Part shown: positions 34,708 to 43,341 of the stretch, piece by piece
How positions within the stretch are numbered: position 1 is the first letter of the stretch
How the letters are laid out: each line of letters starts with the position of its first letter
Source: Bacteroidia bacterium
GTDB taxonomy: Bacteria; Bacteroidota; Bacteroidia; JADZBD01
NCBI GenBank assembly: GCA_020852255.1
Contig: JADZBD010000001.1
Location: 1-64,000 of the forward strand
Direction: 5' to 3'
DNA length: 64,000 nucleotides
Translations under genes and position numbers: made by a program
The notes under the pieces: generated by a model
The model's database searches: none
Seen by the model: the letters and a program-made list of their open reading frames with translations, nothing else
Told to the model about the DNA's origin: nothing

Positions 34708-35526
34708 ATGAAAAAGCTCTTACTCCTTCCGGTTCTTTTGTTATTCATAAAGGACCCCTGTTTCGCTCAGAATTGCCAGGCTTCTTTTACCTGGAGCCAG
34801 GGCGGACCAAACCAGATCATTTTTACCAGCACCTCCACCGGTACGAACTCCGGCACGATGTACTACTGGAGTTTTGGTGATTCCCAAACAAGCTGGACAC
34901 AAAATCCGGCTCATACGTACGCTAACCCCGGTATGTATATGGTGTGTTTAACCATTTTTGACTCCATGCAATGCCAGAGTTCTTTCTGCGACACTATTCA
35001 GGTGACAGGGCAACAAGGCTGCCAGGCCAATTTCACCTTTTCCGTAAATGGGAACACGGTTACTTTTACAAACACCAGCAACGGAGGTTCATGGTATTCC
35101 TGGACATTTGGCGACAATGGCACCTCCACACAAACCAGCCCCACGCATGTTTACACGAACTCGGGCACCTATATGGTTTGCCTTATTATTCAAGACAGCA
35201 GTTGTGTGGACTCCATTTGCCAGTATGTTACAATAGGTTCCAGCGGCTGGAACGACGGACCTGAAAACGTGAAGGGTGTTTCTCTCTATCCGAATCCTTC
35301 CTCCGGAAACAGCAGTCTGGAAATTCTCACCGGCGCACCGGCAGATCTCACAATTGAACTGCTTGATATTACAGGCAACAAAATTGAAACCATTGCGGGC
35401 GGGAAGTTCAGCGAGGGGCAACATACGTTCCGGATTTCCACCGGTAACATTCCCGCGGGAATTTACCTGGTAAAGATTTCTGACACTAAGGCATCACTGA
35501 CGAAAAGACTCACGGTTATTCACTGA
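34708..35526 (+). CDS. PKD-domain protein with T9SS type A sorting domain
   Basis: A 272-residue secreted protein. Signal peptide MKKLLLLPVLLLFIKDPCFAQ is followed by two PKD domains (about residues 22-105 and 107-190) with the hallmarks YYWSFGDSQTSWTQNPAHTY and YSWTFGDNGTSTQTSPTHVY; cysteine pairs in each domain suggest disulfides. The C-terminal 75 residues are a T9SS type A sorting domain: SLYPNPSSGNSSLEIL, VKISDTKASLTKRLTVIH. It should be exported by the Por/gliding secretion machinery and attached to the cell surface or released. A near-consensus -7 box (GAATTTTG, 34678-34685) lies 22 bases upstream. Confidence 0.92.
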   Translation: MKKLLLLPVLLLFIKDPCFAQNCQASFTWSQGGPNQIIFTSTSTGTNSGTMYYWSFGDSQTSWTQNPAHTYANPGMYMVCLTIFDSMQCQSSFCDTIQVTGQQGCQANFTFSVNGNTVTFTNTSNGGSWYSWTFGDNGTSTQTSPTHVYTNSGTYMVCLIIQDSSCVDSICQYVTIGSSGWNDGPENVKGVSLYPNPSSGNSSLEILTGAPADLTIELLDITGNKIETIAGGKFSEGQHTFRISTGNIPAGIYLVKISDTKASLTKRLTVIH

Positions 35527-35546
35527 ACACGCACGTGAGTTGAGTA

Positions 35547-35583
35547 AAAGGGGCGCCACGATGGGGAAGGCGCTCCTTTTTTT
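35547..35583. terminator. Bidirectional terminator between the PKD gene and gpsA
   Basis: GGGGCGCC (35550-35557) pairs with GGCGCTCC (35569-35576) with one G-T wobble, flanked by AAAA and TTTTTTT. It ends the PKD-protein message. The T-tract contains the TAA stop codon of the convergent gpsA gene. Confidence 0.85.
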
Positions 35584-36571
35584 ATGTCATGCGGTCTGCT
35601 AGAATCTTCATTTCTACTCTTGGGGAGATGCGCTCATACAGAATATTATATACGGCGCTTGTTACCGGCATATCCACATTCAGCTTTTTATTGATCTCAT
35701 ACACACACTTCACCCCATAATACCCTTCCGCAATCATATTCATTTCAAACTGTGCGCTCTTTACACTGTATCCTTTCCCGATCATGTTGCCGAAGGTGCG
35801 GTTACGTGAAAACTGAGAATAGGCCGTCACGAGCAAGTCGCCAAGGTAAGCGCTGTCTTTGATATCCCTTTCAATAGGATGCGCGGCATCCACGAAGCGT
35901 TTGATCTCCTGTATTCCGTTCGTTATAAGTACCGCAAGGAAATTATCTCCGTAGCCCAGCCCGTGGCAGATACCTGCTGCAATGGCAATCACGTTCTTCA
36001 GCACCGCGGAGTACTCTGTTCCGTAGATATCATCACTCACCGAGCATTTGATATACCGGCAGGAGAGCATAGCTGCCAGTTCCCGGGCGTGTTCCTGTCC
36101 CAGCGAAGCAACGGTCAGGTAGGAAAGTTTTTCAAGTGCTACTTCTTCTGCATGACACGGACCAGTGATCACCCCCACTCTTTCCGCCGGTATTCCGTAT
36201 TCATTCATCAGAAATTCTCCCACAATGGTATTCTGATCGGGAACAATGCCTTTGATTGCAGAAAAAATTACCTTGCTCTTGAGGTCTTCTTTACCTACCG
36301 GGATCAGCACTTCCTTTAAAAAGGCTGAAGGAACCGCAAGAATCACTCGTTCTGAACCGTTAAGAACCTTTTTCAGATCAGAACTTACCTCCAGTTTGCC
36401 GGTATCAAACTCCGCTGAACTGAGATACTTGGGGTTGTGCCCGTACTTTCGGATATGCGCCGCCGTGTCATCATCCCGCACCCACCAGTGTATCTTATCT
36501 GTGTTGTTACAGAGAATCTTTACCAGCGCTGTTGCCCAGCTGCCGCCGCCGATGATGGCTATATCCTTCAT
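35582..36571 (-). CDS. gpsA: Glycerol-3-phosphate dehydrogenase [NAD(P)+]
   Basis: Reduces dihydroxyacetone phosphate to sn-glycerol 3-phosphate for phospholipid synthesis, in the cytoplasm. The 329-residue protein has the N-terminal Rossmann motif IAIIGGGSWATALVKIL, the conserved FSAIKGIVPDQNTIVGEFL, the ITGPCHAEEVALEK segment and the catalytic-lysine region YSAVLKNVIAIAAGICHGLGYGDN. It starts inside the last codons of lysS (4-base ATGA overlap), so the two are translationally coupled. Its stop codon lies in the T-tract of the shared terminator with the PKD gene. Confidence 0.96.
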   Translation of the reverse strand: MKDIAIIGGGSWATALVKILCNNTDKIHWWVRDDDTAAHIRKYGHNPKYLSSAEFDTGKLEVSSDLKKVLNGSERVILAVPSAFLKEVLIPVGKEDLKSKVIFSAIKGIVPDQNTIVGEFLMNEYGIPAERVGVITGPCHAEEVALEKLSYLTVASLGQEHARELAAMLSCRYIKCSVSDDIYGTEYSAVLKNVIAIAAGICHGLGYGDNFLAVLITNGIQEIKRFVDAAHPIERDIKDSAYLGDLLVTAYSQFSRNRTFGNMIGKGYSVKSAQFEMNMIAEGYYGVKCVYEINKKLNVDMPVTSAVYNILYERISPRVEMKILADRMT

Positions 36572-38079
36572 GCTTTTTCGGGTCTCATCTGAGGAAATAA
36601 CAGCACGTCTTGTATGCTGGGGGAATCGGTGAGGAGCATGCAGAGGCGATCGATGCCGAATCCGATTCCGCTCATGGGAGGCATGCCGTATTCCATAGCA
36701 CGGAGAAAATCATGATCAATGAACATGGCTTCATCGTCGCCCCTTTTCATCAGCTCCATTTGCTCTTCGAACCGGGCACGCTGATCCAGCGGGTCATTAA
36801 GTTCGGTATATGCATTCGCTACTTCCTTTCCGTTAATCATGAGTTCAAAACGTTCTACGAGGCCGGGCTTACTTCTGTGCTTTTTGGTCAGGGGGCTCAT
36901 TTCCACCGGATAATCCGTGATGAACGTAGGCTGAATGAAACTGCGTTCGCACTTCTCTGAAAAAATCTCATCAACGAGCTTACCCTTTCCCATAGATGCC
37001 TCGGTATGAATACCCAGTTTCCGGCAGGTTTCCCTTAATTGCGATTCATCCATCACTGAAACATCCACCCCGGTTTTTTCAAGGATAGCTTCGTGTATAC
37101 TGATCCGGCGGAAGGGAGCTTTGAAGCTTAGTGTTGCATCCCCGCACTTCACCTCGGTGGTACCATGCATGGCCAGGGCAGTCTTTTCCAGCATCTGTTC
37201 GGTAAAATTCATCATCCAGAAATAATCCTTGTAAGCGACATAGAATTCAAGGATGGTGAATTCCGGATTGTGGGTGCGGTCCATCCCTTCGTTCCTGAAA
37301 TTCCGGGAGAATTCATATACAAAATCATATCCTCCTACCACGAGTCGCTTCAGATACAGTTCATTTGCGACACGCAGGTAAAGAGGAATATCCAATGCAT
37401 TATGGTGCGTAATGAAAGGCCGCGCGGCTGCTCCGCCGGGTATGGGCTGCAGAACGGGGGTATCTACTTCCAGTGCTCCATGATTGTTGAGAAAATCGCG
37501 GATGGTGCGTATCATCACCGAACGCCGCGTGAATGTTTCTTTCACGTGCGGATTGATGATCAGGTCAGCGTACCGCTGACGGTACCGGAATTCCGGATCC
37601 TCCACGGCATCGTGTGCCTTCCCGTCCGCATCGGTTTTCACAATGGGAAGTGGTTTCAGAGATTTAGAAAGCATTTTCAGGGAGGTCACATGCACGGATA
37701 TCTCTCCCACCTTCGTTTTGAAAACAAAACCGGTGATTCCCACAATATCACCGATGTCGGTGCATTTCTTCCAGAGAATATCATATGGCCTTTTATCTTC
37801 TCCCGGGGCAATATCGTCTCTTCTTATATAGATCTGTATTCTGCCGCTGTGATCCTGCAAGACGGCGAAGGCCGCTTTTCCCATATCCCGAACACTCATG
37901 ATCCTTCCTGCAATTGAAATGGTCTGATACGAGGAGGCATCTCGTTCAAAATTCATCAGGATATCACCGGCGGTGGCATTCACTTCAAACATCTCCGGAG
38001 GATATGGATCAATTCCCATTTCCCGGATCTCTTTCAGTTTCTCCCGGCGAACCAATTCCTGCTCAGACAAATGTTCCAT
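36568..38079 (-). CDS. lysS: Lysyl-tRNA synthetase, class II
   Basis: Charges tRNA-Lys. I set the start at the ATG at 38079 (MEHLSEQELVRREKL, 503 residues). An in-frame ATG-type start 7 codons upstream at 38100 lies inside an exact -7 promoter box, so it cannot be used from that promoter. The protein has an N-terminal OB anticodon-binding domain (SIAGRIMSVRDMGKAAFAVL) and a class II core with motif 2 FRNEGMDRTHNPEFTILEFY and motif 3 GIGFGIDRLCMLLTDSPSIQDVLLFP. Followed by gpsA with a 4-base overlap. Confidence 0.97.
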   Translation of the reverse strand: MEHLSEQELVRREKLKEIREMGIDPYPPEMFEVNATAGDILMNFERDASSYQTISIAGRIMSVRDMGKAAFAVLQDHSGRIQIYIRRDDIAPGEDKRPYDILWKKCTDIGDIVGITGFVFKTKVGEISVHVTSLKMLSKSLKPLPIVKTDADGKAHDAVEDPEFRYRQRYADLIINPHVKETFTRRSVMIRTIRDFLNNHGALEVDTPVLQPIPGGAAARPFITHHNALDIPLYLRVANELYLKRLVVGGYDFVYEFSRNFRNEGMDRTHNPEFTILEFYVAYKDYFWMMNFTEQMLEKTALAMHGTTEVKCGDATLSFKAPFRRISIHEAILEKTGVDVSVMDESQLRETCRKLGIHTEASMGKGKLVDEIFSEKCERSFIQPTFITDYPVEMSPLTKKHRSKPGLVERFELMINGKEVANAYTELNDPLDQRARFEEQMELMKRGDDEAMFIDHDFLRAMEYGMPPMSGIGFGIDRLCMLLTDSPSIQDVLLFPQMRPEKA

Positions 38080-38097
38080 AGTAATACGATTGACAGG

Positions 38098-38105
38098 CAA
38101 AGATA
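38098..38105 (-). promoter_or_regulatory. Bacteroidota -7 promoter box (TATCTTTG) for lysS-gpsA
   Basis: Exact TAnnTTTG match on the minus strand, 18 bases before the lysS ATG at 38079, and between lacI-type regulator and lysS. It decides the lysS start codon. Confidence 0.6.
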
Positions 38106-38130
38106 GTAAGGGAAAGGGAGCGGTGAAGCG

Positions 38131-39180
38131 CTATTTAAGGTGACTGCCGCAGGATTTACGGATCACCAGACTCGTTTTCAGAACTTCGCTCCGAGGCTGT
38201 ACGGTTTCCGGACGCATGATTTGTTCAATAAGCAGGCCAACGGCTTTTTCCCCGATCTCTGAAAGGGGCTGTGCCACGGCCGTAACGGGGGGATAGCAAA
38301 GCTGAAAGGCTTCCACATCATCGAAACTTGCCAGGGCAATGTCCTGAGGTATTTTCAGATCCAGTTCACGGATGGTCTCCAGGCAGGAAAGCGCAAGATT
38401 GTTATTCAGCAGAAAAACCGCGTCGGCCTTTACCGACCTTGAAAGAAGATCCTTCAGTTCCTTTTTCATGCTGTTCCGGATATCGTCGAAGGGGATCTCG
38501 CGTACGAGACGGGGATCGAACCGGATGCCGTGTTTCTTCAGCGCTTCCTTGTATCCTGTAACCCGGTCACGGATAGAACTCAGGTGGGAAGGAGAAATGG
38601 TGAGCAGCGCAATGCGTGAATATCCCGTAGTGATAAGGTGTTCCGTCATGCTTAAAGCACCCTCAACATTATCCACGAGCACCTGGGTACACTCAAACCG
38701 GGGCAGGTAACGATCAATAAGTACGAAGGGGAACTGCTCCTTTTTGAACCGGGAAAAAATCTCCGGCTTCTGCTGCGTAGTGGCCACAATAATCCCGTTC
38801 ACCTGCTGCCGGTCTTTGAGCAGCCGGATCAACTCCGCTTCTCTCTCCGGATCTTCGTCGGAAGAACAAACCATGAGATGATACCCGTGCAGAGCCGCCT
38901 TATCTTCCACCGCGCGAACGATCTTAGAATAGAATACGTTGGAGATATCCGCCACCACCATTCCCAAAATGTTTGACTTTCCTGTACGCAATCCCCGTGC
39001 TACCAGATTGGGATGATAATTCATCTGCACCACCATCTCCCTCACCCGCCGCTGTGTTTCAGGGCTGATTCCCTGCTGATCGCCCTTATTATTCAGCACC
39101 AGGGATACCAGTGTTTTAGACACTCCCAGGACCTCTGCTACATCCTTCAGCGAAACTTTTTTCTGATTCATTCCGGTCAT
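38131..39180 (-). CDS. LacI/GalR-family transcriptional regulator
   Basis: A 349-residue DNA-binding repressor or activator. The N-terminal helix-turn-helix is VSLKDVAEVLGVSKTLVSLVLNNKG and the hinge helix region reads YHPNLVARGLRTGKSNILGMVV. The C-terminal periplasmic-binding-like domain has NVFYSKIVRAVEDKAALHGY, LIDRYLPRF and DIALASFDDVEAFQLCYPPVTAV. The effector is probably a sugar or nucleoside but cannot be named. Two starts are possible (39180 or 39171); the DNA-binding domain is intact from either. No sugar-utilisation genes are adjacent except the phosphosugar isomerase gene 420 bases away on the other strand, which is a possible but unproven target. Confidence 0.95.
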   Translation of the reverse strand: MTGMNQKKVSLKDVAEVLGVSKTLVSLVLNNKGDQQGISPETQRRVREMVVQMNYHPNLVARGLRTGKSNILGMVVADISNVFYSKIVRAVEDKAALHGYHLMVCSSDEDPEREAELIRLLKDRQQVNGIIVATTQQKPEIFSRFKKEQFPFVLIDRYLPRFECTQVLVDNVEGALSMTEHLITTGYSRIALLTISPSHLSSIRDRVTGYKEALKKHGIRFDPRLVREIPFDDIRNSMKKELKDLLSRSVKADAVFLLNNNLALSCLETIRELDLKIPQDIALASFDDVEAFQLCYPPVTAVAQPLSEIGEKAVGLLIEQIMRPETVQPRSEVLKTSLVIRKSCGSHLK

Positions 39181-39424
39181 AAATTTAGAAAGGTCCCGGG
39201 ATTCAAATGAAATAAAACAGAAATTGTTTAGAACTCTAAAGTGCTGACTGGATGAGATTTACGGTCCTCTGTACCTAATCAGCTCAAAAAAAATGGGACG
39301 GAGATAAGCAAAAGAAGCTGTGTTTAGAAAAAAAGCACAATAATCTGTTGAAAACAGAATGTGCAGGTTGCTGATTAAATGCCTAAAAAAAAGCAAATTT
39401 GAACCCGTTCTGTAAGGAGTTCTT
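39181..39424. other. Intergenic region upstream of the LacI-type gene
   Basis: About 240 AT-rich bases between the regulator and the small membrane ORF. It contains the perfect short inverted repeat TCTGTTGAAAACAGA (39344-39358), a possible operator half-site pair, and several A-tracts. There is no exact -7 box for the regulator on the minus strand. No longer gene is supported on either strand. Confidence 0.4.
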
Positions 39425-39535
39425 ATGAAGCACATAAAAGAAAACACGCGTTCTGCCCCCGGACTGCATATGATCGTTTTTTGGTCCACCATTGCACTCT
39501 GGAGTATCGTATTGCTGGTCTACCTGGTAGTTTAA
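39425..39535 (+). CDS. Small single-span membrane protein (36 aa, unrecognised)
   Basis: An ATG at 39425 opens a 36-codon frame ending in TAA at 39535. It is preceded at 6-7 bases by TAAGGAGTTC, a strong Shine-Dalgarno-like AGGAG that is unusual in this genome, where most genes show none. The product is a polar start (MKHIKENTRSAPGLH) followed by a hydrophobic helix MIVFWSTIALWSIVLLVYLVV reaching the C-terminus, i.e. a tail-anchored topology. No family recognised. It lies 65 bases before the isomerase start, with the isomerase promoter in between. The ribosome binding site and clean helix support a real gene; short length keeps confidence moderate. Confidence 0.5.
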   Translation: MKHIKENTRSAPGLHMIVFWSTIALWSIVLLVYLVV

Positions 39536-39568
39536 AGACCCAATCTCTCTGAAATAGAGGCAATTCCT

Positions 39569-39576
39569 TATCTTTG
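39569..39576 (+). promoter_or_regulatory. Bacteroidota -7 promoter box (TATCTTTG) for the isomerase gene
   Basis: Exact TAnnTTTG match 24 bases before the ATG at 39601. An upstream in-frame TTG (39574) lies inside the box, so it is not the start. Confidence 0.6.
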
Positions 39577-39600
39577 TGCCCCCCTAAAAAGGTAGTGGCA

Positions 39601-40596
39601 ATGGCATTATCCATGGAACAACTGATTGCGGACTTTCCTGCACAGCTGGAAACAGCCTCAGGGATCGGGCCGTCGTTTGGACCCCTTCCGGAAAAAGCGG
39701 CGTTGCATTCAGTACTTATTTGCGGATTAGGCGGTTCCGGGATTGGCGGAAGTATTATTTCCGAGCTGGTCTGTTCCACCTCTCCCTGGCCGGTGAATAT
39801 TTCCAAGGACTATGATCTGCCAGCATTTGCAGGTAAGAACACGCTTGTTATTATTTCCTCGTATTCCGGCAATACCGAAGAAACCCTGGCCTGTATGGAA
39901 GAGGCTCTGAAACGTAAATGCAGCATCATCTGCATTACTTCCGGAGGAAAAGTAATGGATGCAGCACGCACGCATTCCCTTCCGGCCTATATTCTTCCGG
40001 GCGGAATGCCCCCGCGTTCCTGCCTGGGATATTCTTTAACCCAGCTGGTGAAGATCTTTGCACATTATGGTCTTACCGGCAATACATGGAATAAAGAGAT
40101 TCATGCTACCCTTACATCCCTGAAAAAAAATCAGGTCGCCATCCGGAGCAAAGCCAAAGAAATTGCCGTGAAGCTGAACGGAAAATATCCTGTTATTTAT
40201 TCAACATCGCACTGGGAAGGCATCTGCATACGGTTTCGCCAGCAACTGAACGAAAATGCCAAGATTCTTTGCTCTCACCATGTACTTCCAGAGATGAATC
40301 ATAACGAACTGGTGGGATGGAGAACAAAAGATGAGCACCTGGCCGTGATCACCTTCCGCGACCGCAACGAATATACGCGCAATGATCTGCGATGGAAACT
40401 ACTTCTGGAAGTAGTGCAGCAATACACCCCGAACATTACTGAAATTTACGCCGAAGGAAATTCCCGTCTTGAAAAAGCCCTGTATCTGATCCACCTGGGA
40501 GACTGGATCTCCGTGGAACTCGCTGCCCTGCGCGGCGTAGATGCCATTGAAGTAAAGGTGATTGATCACCTCAAATCAGAACTGGGGAAACACTAA
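39601..40596 (+). CDS. Bifunctional phosphoglucose/phosphomannose isomerase
   Basis: SIS-domain sugar isomerase interconverting glucose 6-phosphate or mannose 6-phosphate with fructose 6-phosphate. With the ATG at 39601 the protein is 331 residues (MALSMEQLIADFPAQLE). The first SIS half has VLICGLGGSGIGGSIISEL and VIISSYSGNTEETLACMEEAL, and LGYSLTQLVKIFAHYG. The second half has YPVIYSTSHWEGICIRFRQQLNENAKI, the Glu in LPEMNHNELVGW, and the C-terminal YLIHLGDWISVELAALRGVDAIEVKVIDHLK. The protein agrees with the bacterial and archaeal PGI/PMI family. lipB follows after 9 bases, forming an operon with the serine hydrolase. Confidence 0.93.
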   Translation: MALSMEQLIADFPAQLETASGIGPSFGPLPEKAALHSVLICGLGGSGIGGSIISELVCSTSPWPVNISKDYDLPAFAGKNTLVIISSYSGNTEETLACMEEALKRKCSIICITSGGKVMDAARTHSLPAYILPGGMPPRSCLGYSLTQLVKIFAHYGLTGNTWNKEIHATLTSLKKNQVAIRSKAKEIAVKLNGKYPVIYSTSHWEGICIRFRQQLNENAKILCSHHVLPEMNHNELVGWRTKDEHLAVITFRDRNEYTRNDLRWKLLLEVVQQYTPNITEIYAEGNSRLEKALYLIHLGDWISVELAALRGVDAIEVKVIDHLKSELGKH

Positions 40597-40605
40597 GCCC
40601 CCTGC

Positions 40606-41322
40606 ATGAAACCTGCCGTTCAGTATCGCGACCTTGGGCTCATAGATTATGCCGGGGCCTGGAAATACCAGGAGGAATTGTTTGCTTCCATAACCGGAAC
40701 AAAAGTAAGTAACCGCGACCGGGAAGCGGATCTCATCACCCTTCCTGAAAATTACCTCCTGCTCTGTGAACATCCTCATGTTTTTACGTTAGGAAAGAGC
40801 GGTGATATTTCCCACCTGAAAACAGATGAAGAAGAATTGAAAAGGCTAAATGCCACCTTTTTCAGAACCAACCGCGGAGGAGACATCACCTATCATGGTC
40901 CCGGGCAAATCGTGGGATATCCTCTACTCGATCTCGACCAGTTTTTTACAGATATCCACCGCTACCTGCGCGGAATCGAAGAAGTGATCATACGAGCCCT
41001 TGCCGATCACGGGATCAATGCCGCCCGGTTTCCCGGCTATACCGGAGTGTGGATAGAACCTGAATCTCCCGTTCGCGCGCGAAAGATCTGCGCTATCGGT
41101 GTGCGCACCAGCCGTTGGGTAACCATGCACGGCTGGGCCCTGAACGTGAATACCGATCTGAGCTGGTTCAACCGCATTATTCCCTGCGGTATCAGCGATA
41201 AAGCCGTTACTTCCATGAACCGGGAGCTGGGAATGCACGTAGAACAGGAAGAGGTGAAACAAAGTATACTCCGCCATTTCGGAGATGTATTTTCCTGCGA
41301 AATCAACCGGTTACATCAATGA
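40606..41322 (+). CDS. lipB: Lipoyl(octanoyl) transferase LipB
   Basis: Transfers octanoyl groups from acyl carrier protein to lipoyl domains, the first step of protein lipoylation. The 238-residue protein shows LCEHPHVFTLGKSG, FFRTNRGGDITYHGPGQIVGYPLLDL, the lysine in ARKICAIGVRTSRWVTMHGWALN and the thioester-forming cysteine in NRIIPCGIS. All expected active-site residues are present. It overlaps the next gene by 4 bases (ATGA). lipA is not in the window. Confidence 0.96.
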   Translation: MKPAVQYRDLGLIDYAGAWKYQEELFASITGTKVSNRDREADLITLPENYLLLCEHPHVFTLGKSGDISHLKTDEEELKRLNATFFRTNRGGDITYHGPGQIVGYPLLDLDQFFTDIHRYLRGIEEVIIRALADHGINAARFPGYTGVWIEPESPVRARKICAIGVRTSRWVTMHGWALNVNTDLSWFNRIIPCGISDKAVTSMNRELGMHVEQEEVKQSILRHFGDVFSCEINRLHQ

Positions 41323-42485
41323 AGATTCTGAAACGCATCGTTCAATATTTTGTGCTTCCACTGGCATTGCTGTGCCTTGGACTCTGGGTTACCGGACATG
41401 GCTATCTCTTCAAAGGAGTCTGGAATACTTACCTGAAAGGACGTACCGGCCCTTCCGCCACCGAACATGGTATTTTTGAGAACCGCAAGGTATATGCAGG
41501 TCAGGGTATTGGGTGGCCGCATGCCGCAGAATACAACTCCCGGACAATTCCTCCCGCCTTTCTCAAGGATTTTGAAAACATGGAAACCGGAAGTTATATC
41601 ATCGTGCGAAACGATAGCCTTATACACGAACAGTACTGGGATGGATTCTCCGATACCTCGCATTCGAACAGTTTCAGCGTTGCCAAAACTTTTGTCAGCA
41701 TACTGGTCGGGTGTGCAATACGTGACGGCAGCATTCAAAGTGTTGATCAGCGGGTGGGAGATTTTCTGGAAGAATTTAAAAACTCGCCGCTTACCATCCG
41801 TCACCTGCTTACCATGTCATCCGGAATAGGATTCGATGAAGACTATAAGAATCCCTTTTCTTACCCCGCACGCGCTTATTACGGAAGCAATTTGCGGGAG
41901 CTTACGCTTTCCTACAAACAGGATGAAACACCGGGAAAGATTTTCCGTTATCTCAGCGGAAATACCATGTTGCTCAGTTTTGTTCTGAAAAAAGCCACGG
42001 GACAAACAATCAGCGAATATTTCTCCTCTCAACTCTGGTCGCCTCTCGGTGCAAAGGAAAGCGCCTGGTGGAGTCTGGATCACGCCGACGGAGATGAAAA
42101 AGCATATTGCTGCTTTCACTCCAATGCGTCCGATTTCGCGCGCATCGGTCAGCTGTATCTCGACAGCGGACGGTTCCGGGGTGAACAAATTGTTCCGGCA
42201 GATTTTGTCTCAGAATCTGTACGCCCTGCCCCGCTGGTAGATGCCGACGGAAAGCCCAATGAGAAATACGGATTCTCCTGGTGGATACTTCCCGACCATA
42301 AAGGACATTACATCTATTACGCCCGGGGTATCCTGGGGCAGTATATTATCTGTATCCCGGATGAACGCATGGTAGTCGTCCGGCTCGGAGAAAAGAGGGA
42401 AAAGCGCGCCGGAGATGAGCATCCCGCCGATCTGCTGTGGTACATCAACTGCGCTTTGGAGCTCTATGGAAAACGAGTTCCCTGA
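41319..42485 (+). CDS. Serine hydrolase of the beta-lactamase/6-aminohexanoate-dimer-hydrolase type
   Basis: A 388-residue class C beta-lactamase-fold protein with an N-terminal hydrophobic segment (residues 9-28) that exports or anchors it. The nucleophile motif SxxK appears as FSVAKTFVS, preceded by YWDGFSDTSHSNS. The second motif reads FRYLSGNTMLLS, close to the Tyr-x-SG(D/N) form of 6-aminohexanoate-oligomer hydrolases rather than the usual YxN. The third motif expected as HxG or KTG is not clear; the corresponding C-terminal region reads GHYIYYARGILGQYI. Substrate unknown; esterase, amidase or D-peptidase activity are all possible. Coupled to lipB through a 4-base overlap. Confidence 0.87.
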   Translation: MKILKRIVQYFVLPLALLCLGLWVTGHGYLFKGVWNTYLKGRTGPSATEHGIFENRKVYAGQGIGWPHAAEYNSRTIPPAFLKDFENMETGSYIIVRNDSLIHEQYWDGFSDTSHSNSFSVAKTFVSILVGCAIRDGSIQSVDQRVGDFLEEFKNSPLTIRHLLTMSSGIGFDEDYKNPFSYPARAYYGSNLRELTLSYKQDETPGKIFRYLSGNTMLLSFVLKKATGQTISEYFSSQLWSPLGAKESAWWSLDHADGDEKAYCCFHSNASDFARIGQLYLDSGRFRGEQIVPADFVSESVRPAPLVDADGKPNEKYGFSWWILPDHKGHYIYYARGILGQYIICIPDERMVVVRLGEKREKRAGDEHPADLLWYINCALELYGKRVP

Positions 42486-42491
42486 TTTTTG

Positions 42492-42499
42492 TAATTTCG
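42492..42499 (+). promoter_or_regulatory. Near-consensus -7 box (TAATTTCG) for the methyltransferase gene
   Basis: One mismatch to TAnnTTTG, ending 9 bases before the ATG at 42509 and just after the stop of the hydrolase gene. Confidence 0.4.
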
Positions 42500-42508
42500 T
42501 TGCGCAGT

Positions 42509-43321
42509 ATGCATTACGACCCTATTAAAAGATCCCTCGGGAATATATTTAACAAGTCTCCTTTCCTGCGAAAAGTGTTCTACGTCTTGCTGGATCTGCT
42601 GCTGCTCCGCGCCTGGCACGTTCACAAGGTGCTCAGGGAATGGCGGTCCGTTCAAACGCCCGGACAGGCAGCCGAAATTCTGGATGCGGGTTCCGGCTTC
42701 GGACAATATTCGTATTATCTCTCAGGATTAAACCGGAACTGGAACATTACCGCGGTGGATGTGAAACAGGAACAGGTCGACGATTGTAACCGGTTTTTTC
42801 AACAGGCAGGAAGAAATAATGTGCGCTTTGAACTGCAGGACCTCACCCGATACGTTGTGCCCGGAAAATACGACCTGGTGCTCTCCGTAGATGTAATGGA
42901 ACACATTCTTGAAGATGTTCAGGTATTCCGGAATTTCCACGCTTCCATGAAGCCGGGGGGCATGCTGATCATTTCTACTCCCAGCGACCAGGGGGGATCC
43001 GATGTACATGAAGGCGAGGATACCTCATTTATTGAAGAACATGTACGGGATGGTTACAATATCAAAGATATTGAAGATAAACTCCGCCAGTCTGGTTTTT
43101 CAAAAGTAGATGCCCGTTATTCCTACGGAACACCCGGAAAGATCGCCTGGAGGATCTCTATGAAATGGCCCATCCTGATGCTGGGCGCTAGCAAGCTGTT
43201 CTTTATTATTCTTCCCTTTTATTATCTCTTACTCTACCCGGTGGCGTTTGTGCTCAATGCAATAGACACCTCAGAAACCCATTCAACAGGAACAGGTCTC
43301 GTTGTAAGGGCCTGGAAGTAA
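42509..43321 (+). CDS. Class I SAM-dependent methyltransferase with C-terminal membrane segment
   Basis: I set the start at ATG 42509 (MHYDPIKRSLGNIF, 270 residues); a longer frame beginning at 42437 would overlap the hydrolase gene. The Rossmann motif I is EILDAGSGFGQYSYYL, motif II ITAVDVKQEQVDDC, then YDLVLSVDVMEHILEDVQVF and LKPGG-like MKPGGMLIISTPSDQGGSD. Near the C-terminus a hydrophobic stretch (LFFIILPFYYLLLYPVAFVL) suggests membrane association, which is unusual for a simple methyltransferase and points to a lipid or quinone-like substrate, though this is inference. The gene follows the hydrolase gene by 23 bases and precedes the permease gene. Confidence 0.88.
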   Translation: MHYDPIKRSLGNIFNKSPFLRKVFYVLLDLLLLRAWHVHKVLREWRSVQTPGQAAEILDAGSGFGQYSYYLSGLNRNWNITAVDVKQEQVDDCNRFFQQAGRNNVRFELQDLTRYVVPGKYDLVLSVDVMEHILEDVQVFRNFHASMKPGGMLIISTPSDQGGSDVHEGEDTSFIEEHVRDGYNIKDIEDKLRQSGFSKVDARYSYGTPGKIAWRISMKWPILMLGASKLFFIILPFYYLLLYPVAFVLNAIDTSETHSTGTGLVVRAWK

Positions 43322-43341
43322 TCCTTAACTTAGCAGGGAAG

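Noticed and set aside
37165-37917. 250-codon plus-strand frame inside lysS
   Set aside because: Antisense shadow of a well-conserved tRNA synthetase; no motif or promoter.
39344-39358. Inverted repeat TCTGTTGAAAACAGA as a LacI-type operator
   Set aside because: LacI-family operators usually have a central CG and this lacks it; kept only as a weak note in the intergenic entry.
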